Shown piece by piece: positions 34,605 through 42,459 of a DNA stretch of 64,000 nucleotides. Position numbers and translations under genes: made by a program. Origin of the DNA: an uncultured Bacteroidales bacterium (GTDB taxonomy: Bacteria; Bacteroidota; Bacteroidia; Bacteroidales; WCHB1-69); the NCBI GenBank assembly GCA_900316305.1, contig ONCM01000026.1, positions 1 through 64,000 of the forward strand. The letters run 5' to 3'. How positions within the stretch are numbered: the stretch's first letter is position 1; each line of letters begins with the position of its first letter. Below the pieces are notes generated by a model. That model did not search any database and was not told the DNA's origin. It was given only the letters and a program-made list of their open reading frames with translations.

Positions 34605-34915
34605 AACTTCTTGTGTCGCACACGCTGTGCTTTTTTGTTTTTGTCATTATACAAATAAGGGGACTCCGGTTGTTCCGGCATCAGCTCCTTCAAGTCGTTG
34701 ATGCATCCTACCGCTTTCAGAAGTAAAAGAAACGTTCCCAACGAGACGTTCGTCGCCGTCCCGTTCTCAAAGCGATGAATTGTCAGCACTGACAATCCCG
34801 TCGTTTCCGCGACCTCCTTCTGAGTCAGGTCTGCTCTTAAACGATAATCCTTGAACCGGGCACCCAACATGCGAACCAGTTCAGGTGTTGAATATTCAGT
34901 ATAATCGTCTGTCAT
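34601..34915 (-). CDS. hipB: HipB-like helix-turn-helix antitoxin
   Basis: 104 residues. An XRE-type HTH at about 18-75 (FKDYRLRADLTQKEVAETTG, then LSVLTIHRFENGTATNVSLG) is followed by a basic C-terminal tail (NDKNKKAQRVRHKKL). It should bind HipA and repress the operon. The order antitoxin then toxin, with overlap, is that of hipBA operons. The palindromes at 34928-34977 between promoter and start are candidate operators. Confidence 0.9.
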   Translation of the reverse strand: MTDDYTEYSTPELVRMLGARFKDYRLRADLTQKEVAETTGLSVLTIHRFENGTATNVSLGTFLLLLKAVGCINDLKELMPEQPESPYLYNDKNKKAQRVRHKKL

Positions 34916-34927
34916 ATAACATTAAAG

Positions 34928-34977
34928 ATATGTTAATTTAATATTGTTTTCATATACTAAGATAACATATATGAAAA
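34928..34977. promoter_or_regulatory. Candidate HipB operator (two nested palindromes)
   Basis: TTTTCATAT (34947-34955) is inverted as ATATGAAAA (34969-34977), and ATATGTTA (34928-34935) as TAACATAT (34963-34970). Both lie between the -7 element and the hipB start, where a repressor would act. Confidence 0.55.
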
Positions 34978-34987
34978 GTTTACGCGG

Positions 34988-34995
34988 CAAAAATA
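34988..34995 (-). promoter_or_regulatory. -7 promoter element of hipBA
   Basis: TATTTTTGCCGCG on the minus strand, about 73 bp before the hipB start. Confidence 0.65.
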
Positions 34996-35100
34996 CTAAA
35001 AATAAATGAGATACGAGAAGATGAGTAAAAAATATTTTTCAACATTGTGCAACCATTTGGGATTTCTGTGTCATGTTAATGAGAAATGATTGCATTTGTC

Positions 35101-35170
35101 CTCCCGCAGAACGCGCAGACTTCCGCAGAAAAAAATCACATGCAAATACGTGCGATACGCGGAGATAAAA
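35101..35170. repeat. CGCAGACTTCCGCAGA / GATACGTGCGATACGCGG repeat, copy 2
   Basis: A full copy of the unit at 32001-32070, in the same place relative to the variant promoter and start codon of paralogue 3. A degenerate copy (36821-36886, CCCGCAGAACTCGCAGAATT) follows paralogue 3. Confidence 0.8.
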
Positions 35171-35176
35171 AAAGCG

Positions 35177-35184
35177 TATTTTCG
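35177..35184 (+). promoter_or_regulatory. Variant -7 element (TATTTTCG) of paralogue 3
   Basis: TATTTTCGCACCTGTAAAAT, then TCACCGTTATG; identical to the promoter of paralogue 2 through the start codon. Confidence 0.6.
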
Positions 35185-35204
35185 CACCTGTAAAATTCAC
35201 CGTT

Positions 35205-36812
35205 ATGAATCACCACCGACATACGTATTTGATTATATTTATCGCCGCCGTGCTGCTATTGCTGGCAGCGTGGCCTGTGCGGGGACAACAGCGGTTTACG
35301 GTGATCGTGGACACGGTGTTGGTTAACGATTTGACACCGTATAACAAACTGTCCGAAGCCTCTTTGATAAATATCAAAAAGTACCGAGACTACTATTTTT
35401 GCGAATTGCATGAATCATTTAAGTTCGAATACAATTCCTGTAAGACTCTACTGGCGATTTCCGTAAAGGATGGCTCTTCTAAAATAGTTGAAAAGCCAGA
35501 AGATATAAACAATCTTTGGAATGATAACTTGTTCATTTGGAATGATACACTATATCTCGAGGTTTCGGACTACAATTATAACAAAAAAGGCTATTATTTC
35601 GATTATGACAAGTGGCAATGGCATTCTGTATCGCCTATTCCGAACTATTTTTATGAAGATGAGAACTATTATGTGTTTCAGCGACGTGGAAACCAGTTGC
35701 TTTTTGTCGATAAAAATACCACATGGTATCCCGAAACAAAAAACGGCTGGTTACAGATGGAACCGGTTAACCGCCCTTATATGAACCATTTTGGAGGAAG
35801 TCGGATTATTAGAACAAAAGACCATTATCTTTTCATCCGCAGAGCGAAAATCGACAGTCTGCCCATCAGTCGTCCGGGTGAACCCGGCTATACAAACACT
35901 TTAGGAAAAGTTTTTGAGGAATTCAGGTTCGGTCCAACTGACAAGTGGGCATTTGAGGGAGACCAGAGTGGTTGGATTTATCTTTGTTGCGGTGGTTGTT
36001 GTGGATTGGGAGGCGGAAGGTATCGGGAACCCGAATTAGACACTGTATTTCACAATGCCTTCTATGTCAATGACCAATTGTATTTTATTATCAGCGTTTC
36101 GGACAGAACTTTCATAGCTCAAAAGGAAAATGGAATATTTCGGGAAGTTCAACCTCTGTTTCAAAACATTAAAACATCAGAGCTATATGACAACGATTTA
36201 AATCGCGCTCCAAACAGTTGTCATCTGCATTTCTCAAAAAGCACCCGTGATTATGGGACTATTGATGTGGAAGACACGACCGTCTTTATTCGATGCTTCC
36301 TCGAGCATCAAGAGGAAGATTCGCTGCCCATAGTCGATGATAATGCTACAGCGCCAATTCTTGATTTCCTTCTAAACAATTTGCCCAATATCCCTTTGGC
36401 CAAATTGGACAGCTGCGAGCAGCAACTGTCGGAAGTAGGGTTAGGCCGTTTTATACCTCTGAATAACGGCTATTTCCCTCTTGCCTATCAGAACGATAAA
36501 AAGTATGCCAAGTATCCCTATTACAGAATTTTAGATGATGGATTAGCATGCCGGAGGGCGTATTGCGTACACAGACAGGATTCTGTCGTAAAAGCAGTCT
36601 TCATAGAATGGAGACGTTCCTATTATGGACCTCATGGATGGGACAAAAAGGATTGGAATGAGGAGATATCGGCAAAATGCGAGAAAGTCGCCGACATCAT
36701 CACCCGTCTCACCGGCACGAAACCTCAGCAGGATTACCAAAATTGCAGGAAATGGACTTATAACGGACTGACAATCAAGCTGTATGATTACGGGTGCATG
36801 GTTATTTACTGA
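35205..36812 (+). CDS. Secreted protein of unknown family, paralogue 3
   Basis: 535 residues. The signal peptide HLIFIAAVLLLLAAWP-type ends before QQRFTVIVDTV. The domain order is the same as paralogue 1: beta-rich body with TTWYPETKNGWLQMEPVNRP, HNAFYVNDQLYFIISVSDRT and IDVEDTTVFIRCFLE, then the C-terminal domain NNGYFPLAYQNDKKY...AYCVHRQDSVVKAVFIEWR...ITRLTGTKPQ...LTIKLYDYGCMVIY. A Cys/Gly-rich loop (LCCGGCCGLGGG) at about 263-275 is found only here. It is exported, soluble or surface-bound; function unknown. Confidence 0.75.
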   Translation: MNHHRHTYLIIFIAAVLLLLAAWPVRGQQRFTVIVDTVLVNDLTPYNKLSEASLINIKKYRDYYFCELHESFKFEYNSCKTLLAISVKDGSSKIVEKPEDINNLWNDNLFIWNDTLYLEVSDYNYNKKGYYFDYDKWQWHSVSPIPNYFYEDENYYVFQRRGNQLLFVDKNTTWYPETKNGWLQMEPVNRPYMNHFGGSRIIRTKDHYLFIRRAKIDSLPISRPGEPGYTNTLGKVFEEFRFGPTDKWAFEGDQSGWIYLCCGGCCGLGGGRYREPELDTVFHNAFYVNDQLYFIISVSDRTFIAQKENGIFREVQPLFQNIKTSELYDNDLNRAPNSCHLHFSKSTRDYGTIDVEDTTVFIRCFLEHQEEDSLPIVDDNATAPILDFLLNNLPNIPLAKLDSCEQQLSEVGLGRFIPLNNGYFPLAYQNDKKYAKYPYYRILDDGLACRRAYCVHRQDSVVKAVFIEWRRSYYGPHGWDKKDWNEEISAKCEKVADIITRLTGTKPQQDYQNCRKWTYNGLTIKLYDYGCMVIY

Positions 36813-36922
36813 TTGTTTTACCCGCAGAACTCGCAGAATTCTGTAGAAAAAAGATCTGCGCTGATCGGCGTAGTCTGCGGGAAAATATCAACAGCTCACA
36901 GCTCACTAATCACTAAAAATCG

Positions 36923-36930
36923 TACCTTTG
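36923..36930 (+). promoter_or_regulatory. -7 promoter element of galK
   Basis: TACCTTTGCCCCC, 58 bp before ATG 36988, with a GTAGAGACG-family palindrome in the leader. Confidence 0.65.
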
Positions 36931-36944
36931 CCCCCTGAAAATCC

Positions 36945-36969
36945 GAGACGCGGCATGCCACGTCTCTAC
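36945..36969. repeat. GTAGAGACG palindrome, copy 4
   Basis: GAGACGCGGCATGCCACGTC followed by TCTAC; lies in the galK leader between promoter and start codon. Confidence 0.75.
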
Positions 36970-36987
36970 AAGGGTAAAATTCCGATT

Positions 36988-38072
36988 ATGCTGCAAACCG
37001 AACGCCACTTTTTCGCCCCCGGGCGCGTGAACCTCATCGGCGACCATACCGACTACAACGGCGGACTTGTATTCCCCGCCGCGCTCAATATGGGCACGTA
37101 TCTCACTGTGAAACAACACGATGATGCGAATCTTTGCCGTTTCATTTCCGAAAACGATTCGGCGGAGTTTCTGATTCGCAAGGAGGAACTGTCGCAGAAG
37201 CGGAACAGCTGGGTGGATTACCCGCTCGGCGTGATCAAGGAGTTCACCGACAGGGGTTTCCCCGTGAGCGGTCTCCAGTTCCACTACCGCGGCGACCTGC
37301 CCATCGGGGCCGCGCTACGATGTTAGAACTCGTGCAGATGGCCCAGCACGCGGAAAACGACTTCGTGGGGATGAACTGCGGCATCATGGACCAATTTGCC
37401 TCGGGATTCGGGAAGAAGGATTGCGCCATTGCGTTGGATTGCAATACGTTGGAGTACGAGCACGTGCCGTTGGAGATGCGCGGACTGAAGTTCGTCATCG
37501 CCAACACCAACAAGAAACGCGGACTCGTGGATTCGGCCTATAACCAGCGGCGCAGTGAATGTCAGCAGGCGTTGGAGATTTTGCAACAGCATACGTCTGT
37601 GGAGAATCTCTGTCAACTAACAGTGTCACAGTTCGATGAATTGTCTTCGAACCTTTCTGGCGATGTACTTAAGCGGGCACGTCATGCGGTGCGCGAGAAC
37701 GGGCATGTGCGGGAAGCGATTACCGCCCTCAAACGCGGTGACATGGTCCGTTTCGGGCAGCTGATGAACGCCTCGCACACTTCCCTGCGCGATGACTACG
37801 AGGTTACTTGTCCCGAATTGGACTTCCTGGTCGAACGGGCGCAGCAGTTCCCCGGCGTGCTCGGCAGCCGCATGACCGGCGCGGGCTTCGGCGGCTGCAC
37901 CGTCACGCTGATTGCGGAAAACCAGGTGAATGCGTTTGTCGAAACCCTCGGCAAGGCATACGAAGAAAGATTCGGCCTGCGTGCTGATTTCTATGTGGCG
38001 GAAATCGGCGACGGAGCGAGGGATAGTTTATCTTTGCTGTCGAAACTCGTTAGAAAAAGTGCGACGCAATAG
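36988..38072 (+). pseudogene. galK: Galactokinase, internal out-of-frame deletion
   Basis: The 5' part (36988-37311) encodes a GalK N-terminus with the galactose-binding signature GRVNLIGDHTDYNGG. After GDLPIGA the next match, TMLELVQMAQHAENDFVGMN, is in another frame (from about 37319) and runs through CGIMDQFASGFGKKD to GVLGSRMTGAGFGGCTVTLI, ending at 38072. Family members have about 27 residues between, including the ATP-binding GLSSSAS motif, so about 80 bp are missing. In the first frame translation stops at 37326. The visible N-terminus is also about 15 residues shorter than usual. The product would lack the ATP site. Pseudogene or assembly deletion. Confidence 0.88.
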
Positions 38073-38127
38073 TAATTATTCGTTTGAAAAAATGTAACGA
38101 TAGAGTGTTTTTTCGTTGGAAAAAGTG

Positions 38128-38135
38128 TATTTTTG
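38128..38135 (+). promoter_or_regulatory. -7 promoter element of the DUF4143 ATPase
   Basis: TATTTTTGCCGCG, 26 bp before ATG 38161. Confidence 0.7.
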
Positions 38136-38160
38136 CCGCGTGAAAAAACACCGCTACGTT

Positions 38161-39594
38161 ATGTTAAAGAGAAGAATATCAGATACTTTGAAAGCGTGGA
38201 AAGAGACACCAAACCATAAGCCACTCGTCATCATGGGCATTCGGCAGTGTGGAAAGACCTTTATCGCTCAACATTTTGCTAATGAAAATTACAAAAAGGT
38301 TGTTTACATCAATTTCATCAAACAGCCCGAGTTTATTATGGCTTTTTTGGGCTCAAAGGCCGTAGATGATATTTTGCTCAACCTCTCCACACTGATTAAG
38401 GATGTCACGTTCACTCCAGGCGACACTTGTTTCATTTTTGATGAAATTCAAGAGTGTCCCGAAGCGCGAACTTCACTTAAGTTTTTCAAAGAAGATGGTC
38501 GTTTTGACGTGATAGCCACAGGTTCGTTGTTGGGAGTTCAGGGTTACGGCAACGATAAGAAGAAACAACACCGGAAACTGGTACTGAATCAAGATTTAGG
38601 AATCAACTCCGTGCCTGTCGGAAGTGAAGAAATCATTGAAATGTATCCGCTTGATTTCGAAGAGTTCCTTTGGGCAAACGGCATCAACGAGGAGATAATA
38701 GAGGCTCTCAAGAGATTTTATCGCGAAGAGATTCCCGTCCCCGCGGGCATTCACGTCGCAATGAGGAAACTCCTGAATCTATATGTGGCCATTGGAGGAC
38801 TTCCTGAACCCATCAATGCTTTTCTCAACACGAACAACATGAACGAGGTCGGCAAGGCTTACAAATCCATTCTCAAAGAGTATCGTGACGATATGGTGAA
38901 ATACGCTCCGGACAAAGACAAACCTCATATCCGTGAATGTTTCAATTCCATTCCAAAACAGCTGGCCAAGGAAAACAAGAAGTTCCAATATAGCAAGATA
39001 AAGCCTGGAGGGCGAAGTGAGAACTATTTGGGTTCGCTCCAGTGGCTGGAAGACGCTGGTATCATTTGTCGCTGTTACAATACCGACATCACGGGGTTGC
39101 CGATGGAAGGCAATGCAAAGGACAATGTGTTCAAAGTTTATTTGGCCGATATTGGGTTGCTCGTTGAGATGTTGGGACCAAGTACTCGTGCCGACATCCT
39201 TCAAGGGAATCTGGGCGGGTTCAAAGGGGCCATTTACGAGAATCTGATGGCCGACACCCTTCACAAAAAAGCCCAAAACCTCTATTACTTCCAGAAAGAT
39301 TCAGGTTTGGAATTGGACTTTTTGGTGCGGATGAACGGCGAATGTGTCCCGCTTGAGGTCAAGGCCAAATCAGCCAAGTCGAAAAGTGCGAAAACCGTGT
39401 TGAGCCATCCCGAGAAATATCAAGTGAAGCACATCATCAAGTTCGGCGACTACAACATCGGACGGGACGGAACCCTGCTCACCCTGCCCAACTACATGCA
39501 GTTCCTGCTCGATCTCGAACCCGAAAAGGTGGTACTGGAGAAGATTGACACGGATGAGCTTACGAGATTGGCGAAAGAGGCTTTGGAAAAATAA
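38161..39594 (+). CDS. AAA ATPase with C-terminal DUF4143
   Basis: About 477 residues from ATG 38161 (after the promoter). The P-loop is MGIRQCGKTFIAQHF (unusual GIRQCGKT form typical of this family) and Walker B is CFIFDEIQECPEA. The sensor-like VIATGSLLGV and the C-terminal DUF4143 nuclease-like fold follow, with the ELDFLVRMNGECVPLEVKAK core holding the PD-(D/E)XK-like residues. These proteins are abundant in Bacteroidales and archaea; the cellular role is unknown. It is monocistronic, on the plus strand. Confidence 0.9.
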   Translation: MLKRRISDTLKAWKETPNHKPLVIMGIRQCGKTFIAQHFANENYKKVVYINFIKQPEFIMAFLGSKAVDDILLNLSTLIKDVTFTPGDTCFIFDEIQECPEARTSLKFFKEDGRFDVIATGSLLGVQGYGNDKKKQHRKLVLNQDLGINSVPVGSEEIIEMYPLDFEEFLWANGINEEIIEALKRFYREEIPVPAGIHVAMRKLLNLYVAIGGLPEPINAFLNTNNMNEVGKAYKSILKEYRDDMVKYAPDKDKPHIRECFNSIPKQLAKENKKFQYSKIKPGGRSENYLGSLQWLEDAGIICRCYNTDITGLPMEGNAKDNVFKVYLADIGLLVEMLGPSTRADILQGNLGGFKGAIYENLMADTLHKKAQNLYYFQKDSGLELDFLVRMNGECVPLEVKAKSAKSKSAKTVLSHPEKYQVKHIIKFGDYNIGRDGTLLTLPNYMQFLLDLEPEKVVLEKIDTDELTRLAKEALEK

Positions 39595-39608
39595 AACCTA
39601 AAAAATCG

Positions 39609-39616
39609 TACCTTTG
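39609..39616 (+). promoter_or_regulatory. -7 promoter element of the 39653-41669 operon
   Basis: TACCTTTGCACCC, 37 bp before ATG 39653. It overlaps an earlier in-frame ATG at 39614, which is therefore rejected as start. Confidence 0.7.
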
Positions 39617-39652
39617 CACCCTGAAAATTCCCAATTTAAATACAAGACAATT

Positions 39653-39943
39653 ATGATATTACTACTCATCCCTGCGGCAATTGTTGCCATCAGTGTGTTT
39701 ATGCTTTTGGCTGTCAAAAAAAGGCAAATCGTCAAGAACACTCGCTTCCTTAAATACATAAATGTGTTAAATCTTATCGCTGCATGCTTATTTTATCTGT
39801 TCGTGTTCTTAATTCTCCCATTGTTTGGAGGCAGGGACGAGTTTGTAACAGCGTTTTTCATTTACGCCCTATTCGGCGTGACGGCGTTGATAAGTAGTAT
39901 TGTTGTTCTTCTAATCAACAAATTCACGAAAAATGATGCATAA
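39653..39943 (+). CDS. Small three-segment membrane protein
   Basis: 96 residues from ATG 39653: hydrophobic segments at about 1-18, 37-58 and 67-90, with basic loops (KKRQIVKNTRFLKY) and ending INKFTKNDA. No family is recognised. Its stop overlaps the start of the LD-carboxypeptidase fusion gene, so the two are probably co-translated. Confidence 0.7.
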   Translation: MILLLIPAAIVAISVFMLLAVKKRQIVKNTRFLKYINVLNLIAACLFYLFVFLILPLFGGRDEFVTAFFIYALFGVTALISSIVVLLINKFTKNDA

Positions 39944-41669
39944 ACGAGCCTTCCTGCTTCGAATCGTAATCACGCTTCTTTGCCTCATCGTCTTAACACC
40001 CGTGGTGAAGGGCGCGGGACCGAAAAAGCCACTCAAGTGTGTCGCGCCTGCTTACCTGAAACCAGGCGACAAGGTGGCGCTCATCTCGCCGTCGTACTAC
40101 TGTTCGATGGAGACGGCTTTCCAAGCGGCAGACACCCTGCGCAGTTGGGGGTACGAGCCGGTCATCGGGCCGAATGTCGGCAAACAGTATCTTGAACACT
40201 ATGCCGGAACCGTGGAAGAGCGGCTCGCCGACCTCCGCTGGGCACTCAACGACCCCGACATCAAGGCCATCCTCTGTCTGCGAGGCGGTTACGGTACCCT
40301 ACAGTTGGTTGAAGGCCTCCCTTTGCAGGAAATGACTGCCGCCCCCAAGTGGATGATTGGCTACAGCGATATTACTACGTTGCTCAGTATGGAGGCCTGT
40401 GCCGGCGTGATGGGCATCCACGGGGTGATGGGCTGCAATATTGCCGCACGAGGTGGTACGGAACAATCCTGCGCCCTGGTGCACGATCTGCTTACGGGAC
40501 AACTGCCTAAATATGAGCTGCCTGTCCATAAGCAGAACATCCTCGGTCGGGCCACGGGCACCCTCGTGGGCGGCAATCTCGCCACCTTCGCACCGCTGCT
40601 CTGTTCCCAAGTCAAGGAAATTGGGAACTCGGACATCATCCTTTTTGTGGAAGAAGTAGAAGAAACCCATCACAACATTGATCGTCTCTTTAACATGCTG
40701 AAAATAAGCGGTGTACTTGCACACTGTAAAGGCATCATCTTGGGCGATTTCACCGATTGCCCGAACGATGTCGGCTTTGAAAGTGTGGAAGCGATGCTGC
40801 GCCAATACATTGAACCGTATAACATCCCGTTGCTTTGCGGCTTCCCCGCCGGTCATGAAAAGGTGAACCTGCCCCTCGTGATGGGTGCGCCGGTCACCAT
40901 GGACGTTCGTGCCGACGGATCCACGCTCACCTTCGATATCCCTGGCAAGCAGAAAACAGTGCACACTAAGGAGTTGCAGCTGCCCGAATCGACCCTTGAG
41001 CAGGATGCCAGCCAGTTTGTGAACATCACCGATGTGGTGCCGGATGCAATTCTGGAAATTCGCTACTTCGGTACGTATAACTTTGTGGGAGAGCGCATTG
41101 ACGGTTACCTACAGCCCACAGCCCTGCTGACAAAACGCGCCGCCGACAGTCTGAAAGCGGTGAGCGACGACGTGATGCGCATGGGCTACCGACTGAAGAT
41201 TTACGATGCTTACCGTCCACAGATGGCCGTTGACCATTTCGTGCGCTGGGCTGCCGATGTGCCCGACACGCTGATGCGGCGGTACTTCTACCCCGAAGTG
41301 GATAAGAGTCGGCTGTTCGAACTGGAGTACATCATGGCGAGAAGCGGCCACACCCGCGGTTCCACCGTCGATCTCACCCTCTTCGACATGAACACGGAGA
41401 AGGAACTCGACATGGGCGGCACCTTCGACTGGTTCGGTGAGGAGAGCCATCCCGACTTCGGTGGCAATCCCGAGACGGGCGTCTATAACGGAAAACCGTC
41501 GCCTGCCGGCCGCACCATCACCGCCGAACAGTTTCGCAACCGCATGATCCTGCGGGAGGCGATGTTGCGCCACGGTTTCAAGCCCCTCGACAGCGAATGG
41601 TGGCATTTCACGTTGAAGGATGAGCCGTATCCGGAGACCTATTTTGTGTTTCCGGTGAAAGAACTGTGA
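39933..41669 (+). CDS. Fusion of LD-carboxypeptidase (S66) and D-Ala-D-Ala dipeptidase (VanX, M15D)
   Basis: 578 residues with a signal peptide (LLRIVITLLCLIVLTPVVKG). Residues about 35-345 are an S66 muropeptide LD-carboxypeptidase with nucleophile Ser145 (GYSDITT), Glu240/241 (FVEEVEE) and His308 (AGHEK). Residues about 358-578 are a VanX-like zinc dipeptidase with AYRPQ (Arg428), SGHTRGSTVDL (His473, Asp480) and EWWHF (Glu555, His558). Both catalytic sets are intact. One domain trims the tetrapeptide's D-Ala, the other splits D-Ala-D-Ala or similar dipeptides, so the protein should recycle or remodel peptidoglycan peptides in the periplasm. Start M1 or M2. Confidence 0.92.
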   Translation: MMHKRAFLLRIVITLLCLIVLTPVVKGAGPKKPLKCVAPAYLKPGDKVALISPSYYCSMETAFQAADTLRSWGYEPVIGPNVGKQYLEHYAGTVEERLADLRWALNDPDIKAILCLRGGYGTLQLVEGLPLQEMTAAPKWMIGYSDITTLLSMEACAGVMGIHGVMGCNIAARGGTEQSCALVHDLLTGQLPKYELPVHKQNILGRATGTLVGGNLATFAPLLCSQVKEIGNSDIILFVEEVEETHHNIDRLFNMLKISGVLAHCKGIILGDFTDCPNDVGFESVEAMLRQYIEPYNIPLLCGFPAGHEKVNLPLVMGAPVTMDVRADGSTLTFDIPGKQKTVHTKELQLPESTLEQDASQFVNITDVVPDAILEIRYFGTYNFVGERIDGYLQPTALLTKRAADSLKAVSDDVMRMGYRLKIYDAYRPQMAVDHFVRWAADVPDTLMRRYFYPEVDKSRLFELEYIMARSGHTRGSTVDLTLFDMNTEKELDMGGTFDWFGEESHPDFGGNPETGVYNGKPSPAGRTITAEQFRNRMILREAMLRHGFKPLDSEWWHFTLKDEPYPETYFVFPVKEL

Positions 41670-41693
41670 TAATTTATCTCACGCACCTTGATT

Positions 41694-41721
41694 GTAGAGA
41701 CGTTGCGCGCAACGTCTCTAC
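41694..41721. repeat. GTAGAGACG palindrome, copy 5
   Basis: Perfect palindrome GTAGAGACGTTGCG / CGCAACGTCTCTAC. It lies between convergent genes, and its TAG on the minus strand is the stop codon of the ORF6N gene at 41718. Confidence 0.85.
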
Positions 41722-42317
41722 GATTGCCCTTTGTCGTTCACCATTCGTTTCAGTTCCGCCAGCTCCTGTTTCAGTTGAGCAATTTCATCGTTATTCTCCC
41801 GTTTCACCGTGTGTTTGAGTTTGAACATGGCGAGGTTCAGCTCCACGGAAGTCTCGCTGCTTTGGATTGGTAGGTTGTCGGCCAACAGCTCCGCCGCCAG
41901 CTGTCCGCCACGCTGCATAAGCGATTGCTGGACCGCTTTGTCGTCCTCATATTGAGGAATCTCCGTAATCACCCGTGAGAGTTCGCGCAGTTTCGCATAC
42001 GCTTCCACAATAGCGATGGTGGTTTCCACAGCTTTGGGACTTTTTAGAATGGTCGCTAACATATAGAGGCCTTTCTCAGTGAAAGCCTTAGGTAATTGTG
42101 GTGAAAAACGAAGATTTTGGAGGTGGTCGAAATTTTCGACCACCTCTGCTTTTTCTTTATTATCAAGCATTAGCACATATCCTTCGGGGAATTTTTCGGG
42201 ATTGTTGCTTACAGCTTCATTAACACGTTTGGTCTGCACTCCATAGAGCTCAGCCACGTCAGAGTCTAGAATCACCTGTTGGTTTCTCAAGGTGATCATC
42301 TTGTCTTCAACATCCAT
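41718..42317 (-). CDS. ORF6N domain protein
   Basis: About 199 residues from ATG 42317 (MDVEDKMITLRNQQVILDSD), chosen by alignment with the paralogue at 1-466; an open frame extends 30 codons upstream to 42407 but with atypical sequence. The ORF6N core (LYGVQTKRVNEAVSNNPEKF and LPKAFTEKGLYMLATILKSP) is followed by a coiled-coil tail (NDEIAQLKQELAELKRMVND). The C-terminus ends where a GTAGAGACG palindrome supplies the TAG stop, so the original end may have differed. Role unknown. Confidence 0.85.
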   Translation of the reverse strand: MDVEDKMITLRNQQVILDSDVAELYGVQTKRVNEAVSNNPEKFPEGYVLMLDNKEKAEVVENFDHLQNLRFSPQLPKAFTEKGLYMLATILKSPKAVETTIAIVEAYAKLRELSRVITEIPQYEDDKAVQQSLMQRGGQLAAELLADNLPIQSSETSVELNLAMFKLKHTVKRENNDEIAQLKQELAELKRMVNDKGQS

Positions 42318-42459
42318 AATGTTCGTTGAGCAAGTGGGTTTTTGGAAGAATATGGCGGGAATGGTGCAAAGTATGGGAGCATCCGCTTCCCAGCGGATGA
42401 AGGTCACCGTACCATCCCGCCCTTGCGTGTGCGGGGGTCCGTTTGATCGGCCAGTCAGC

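Noticed and set aside
39933..41669. Vancomycin resistance gene vanX
   Set aside because: The VanX-like domain is fused to an LD-carboxypeptidase and no vanH, vanA, vanR or vanS is adjacent; a peptidoglycan-recycling role fits better.
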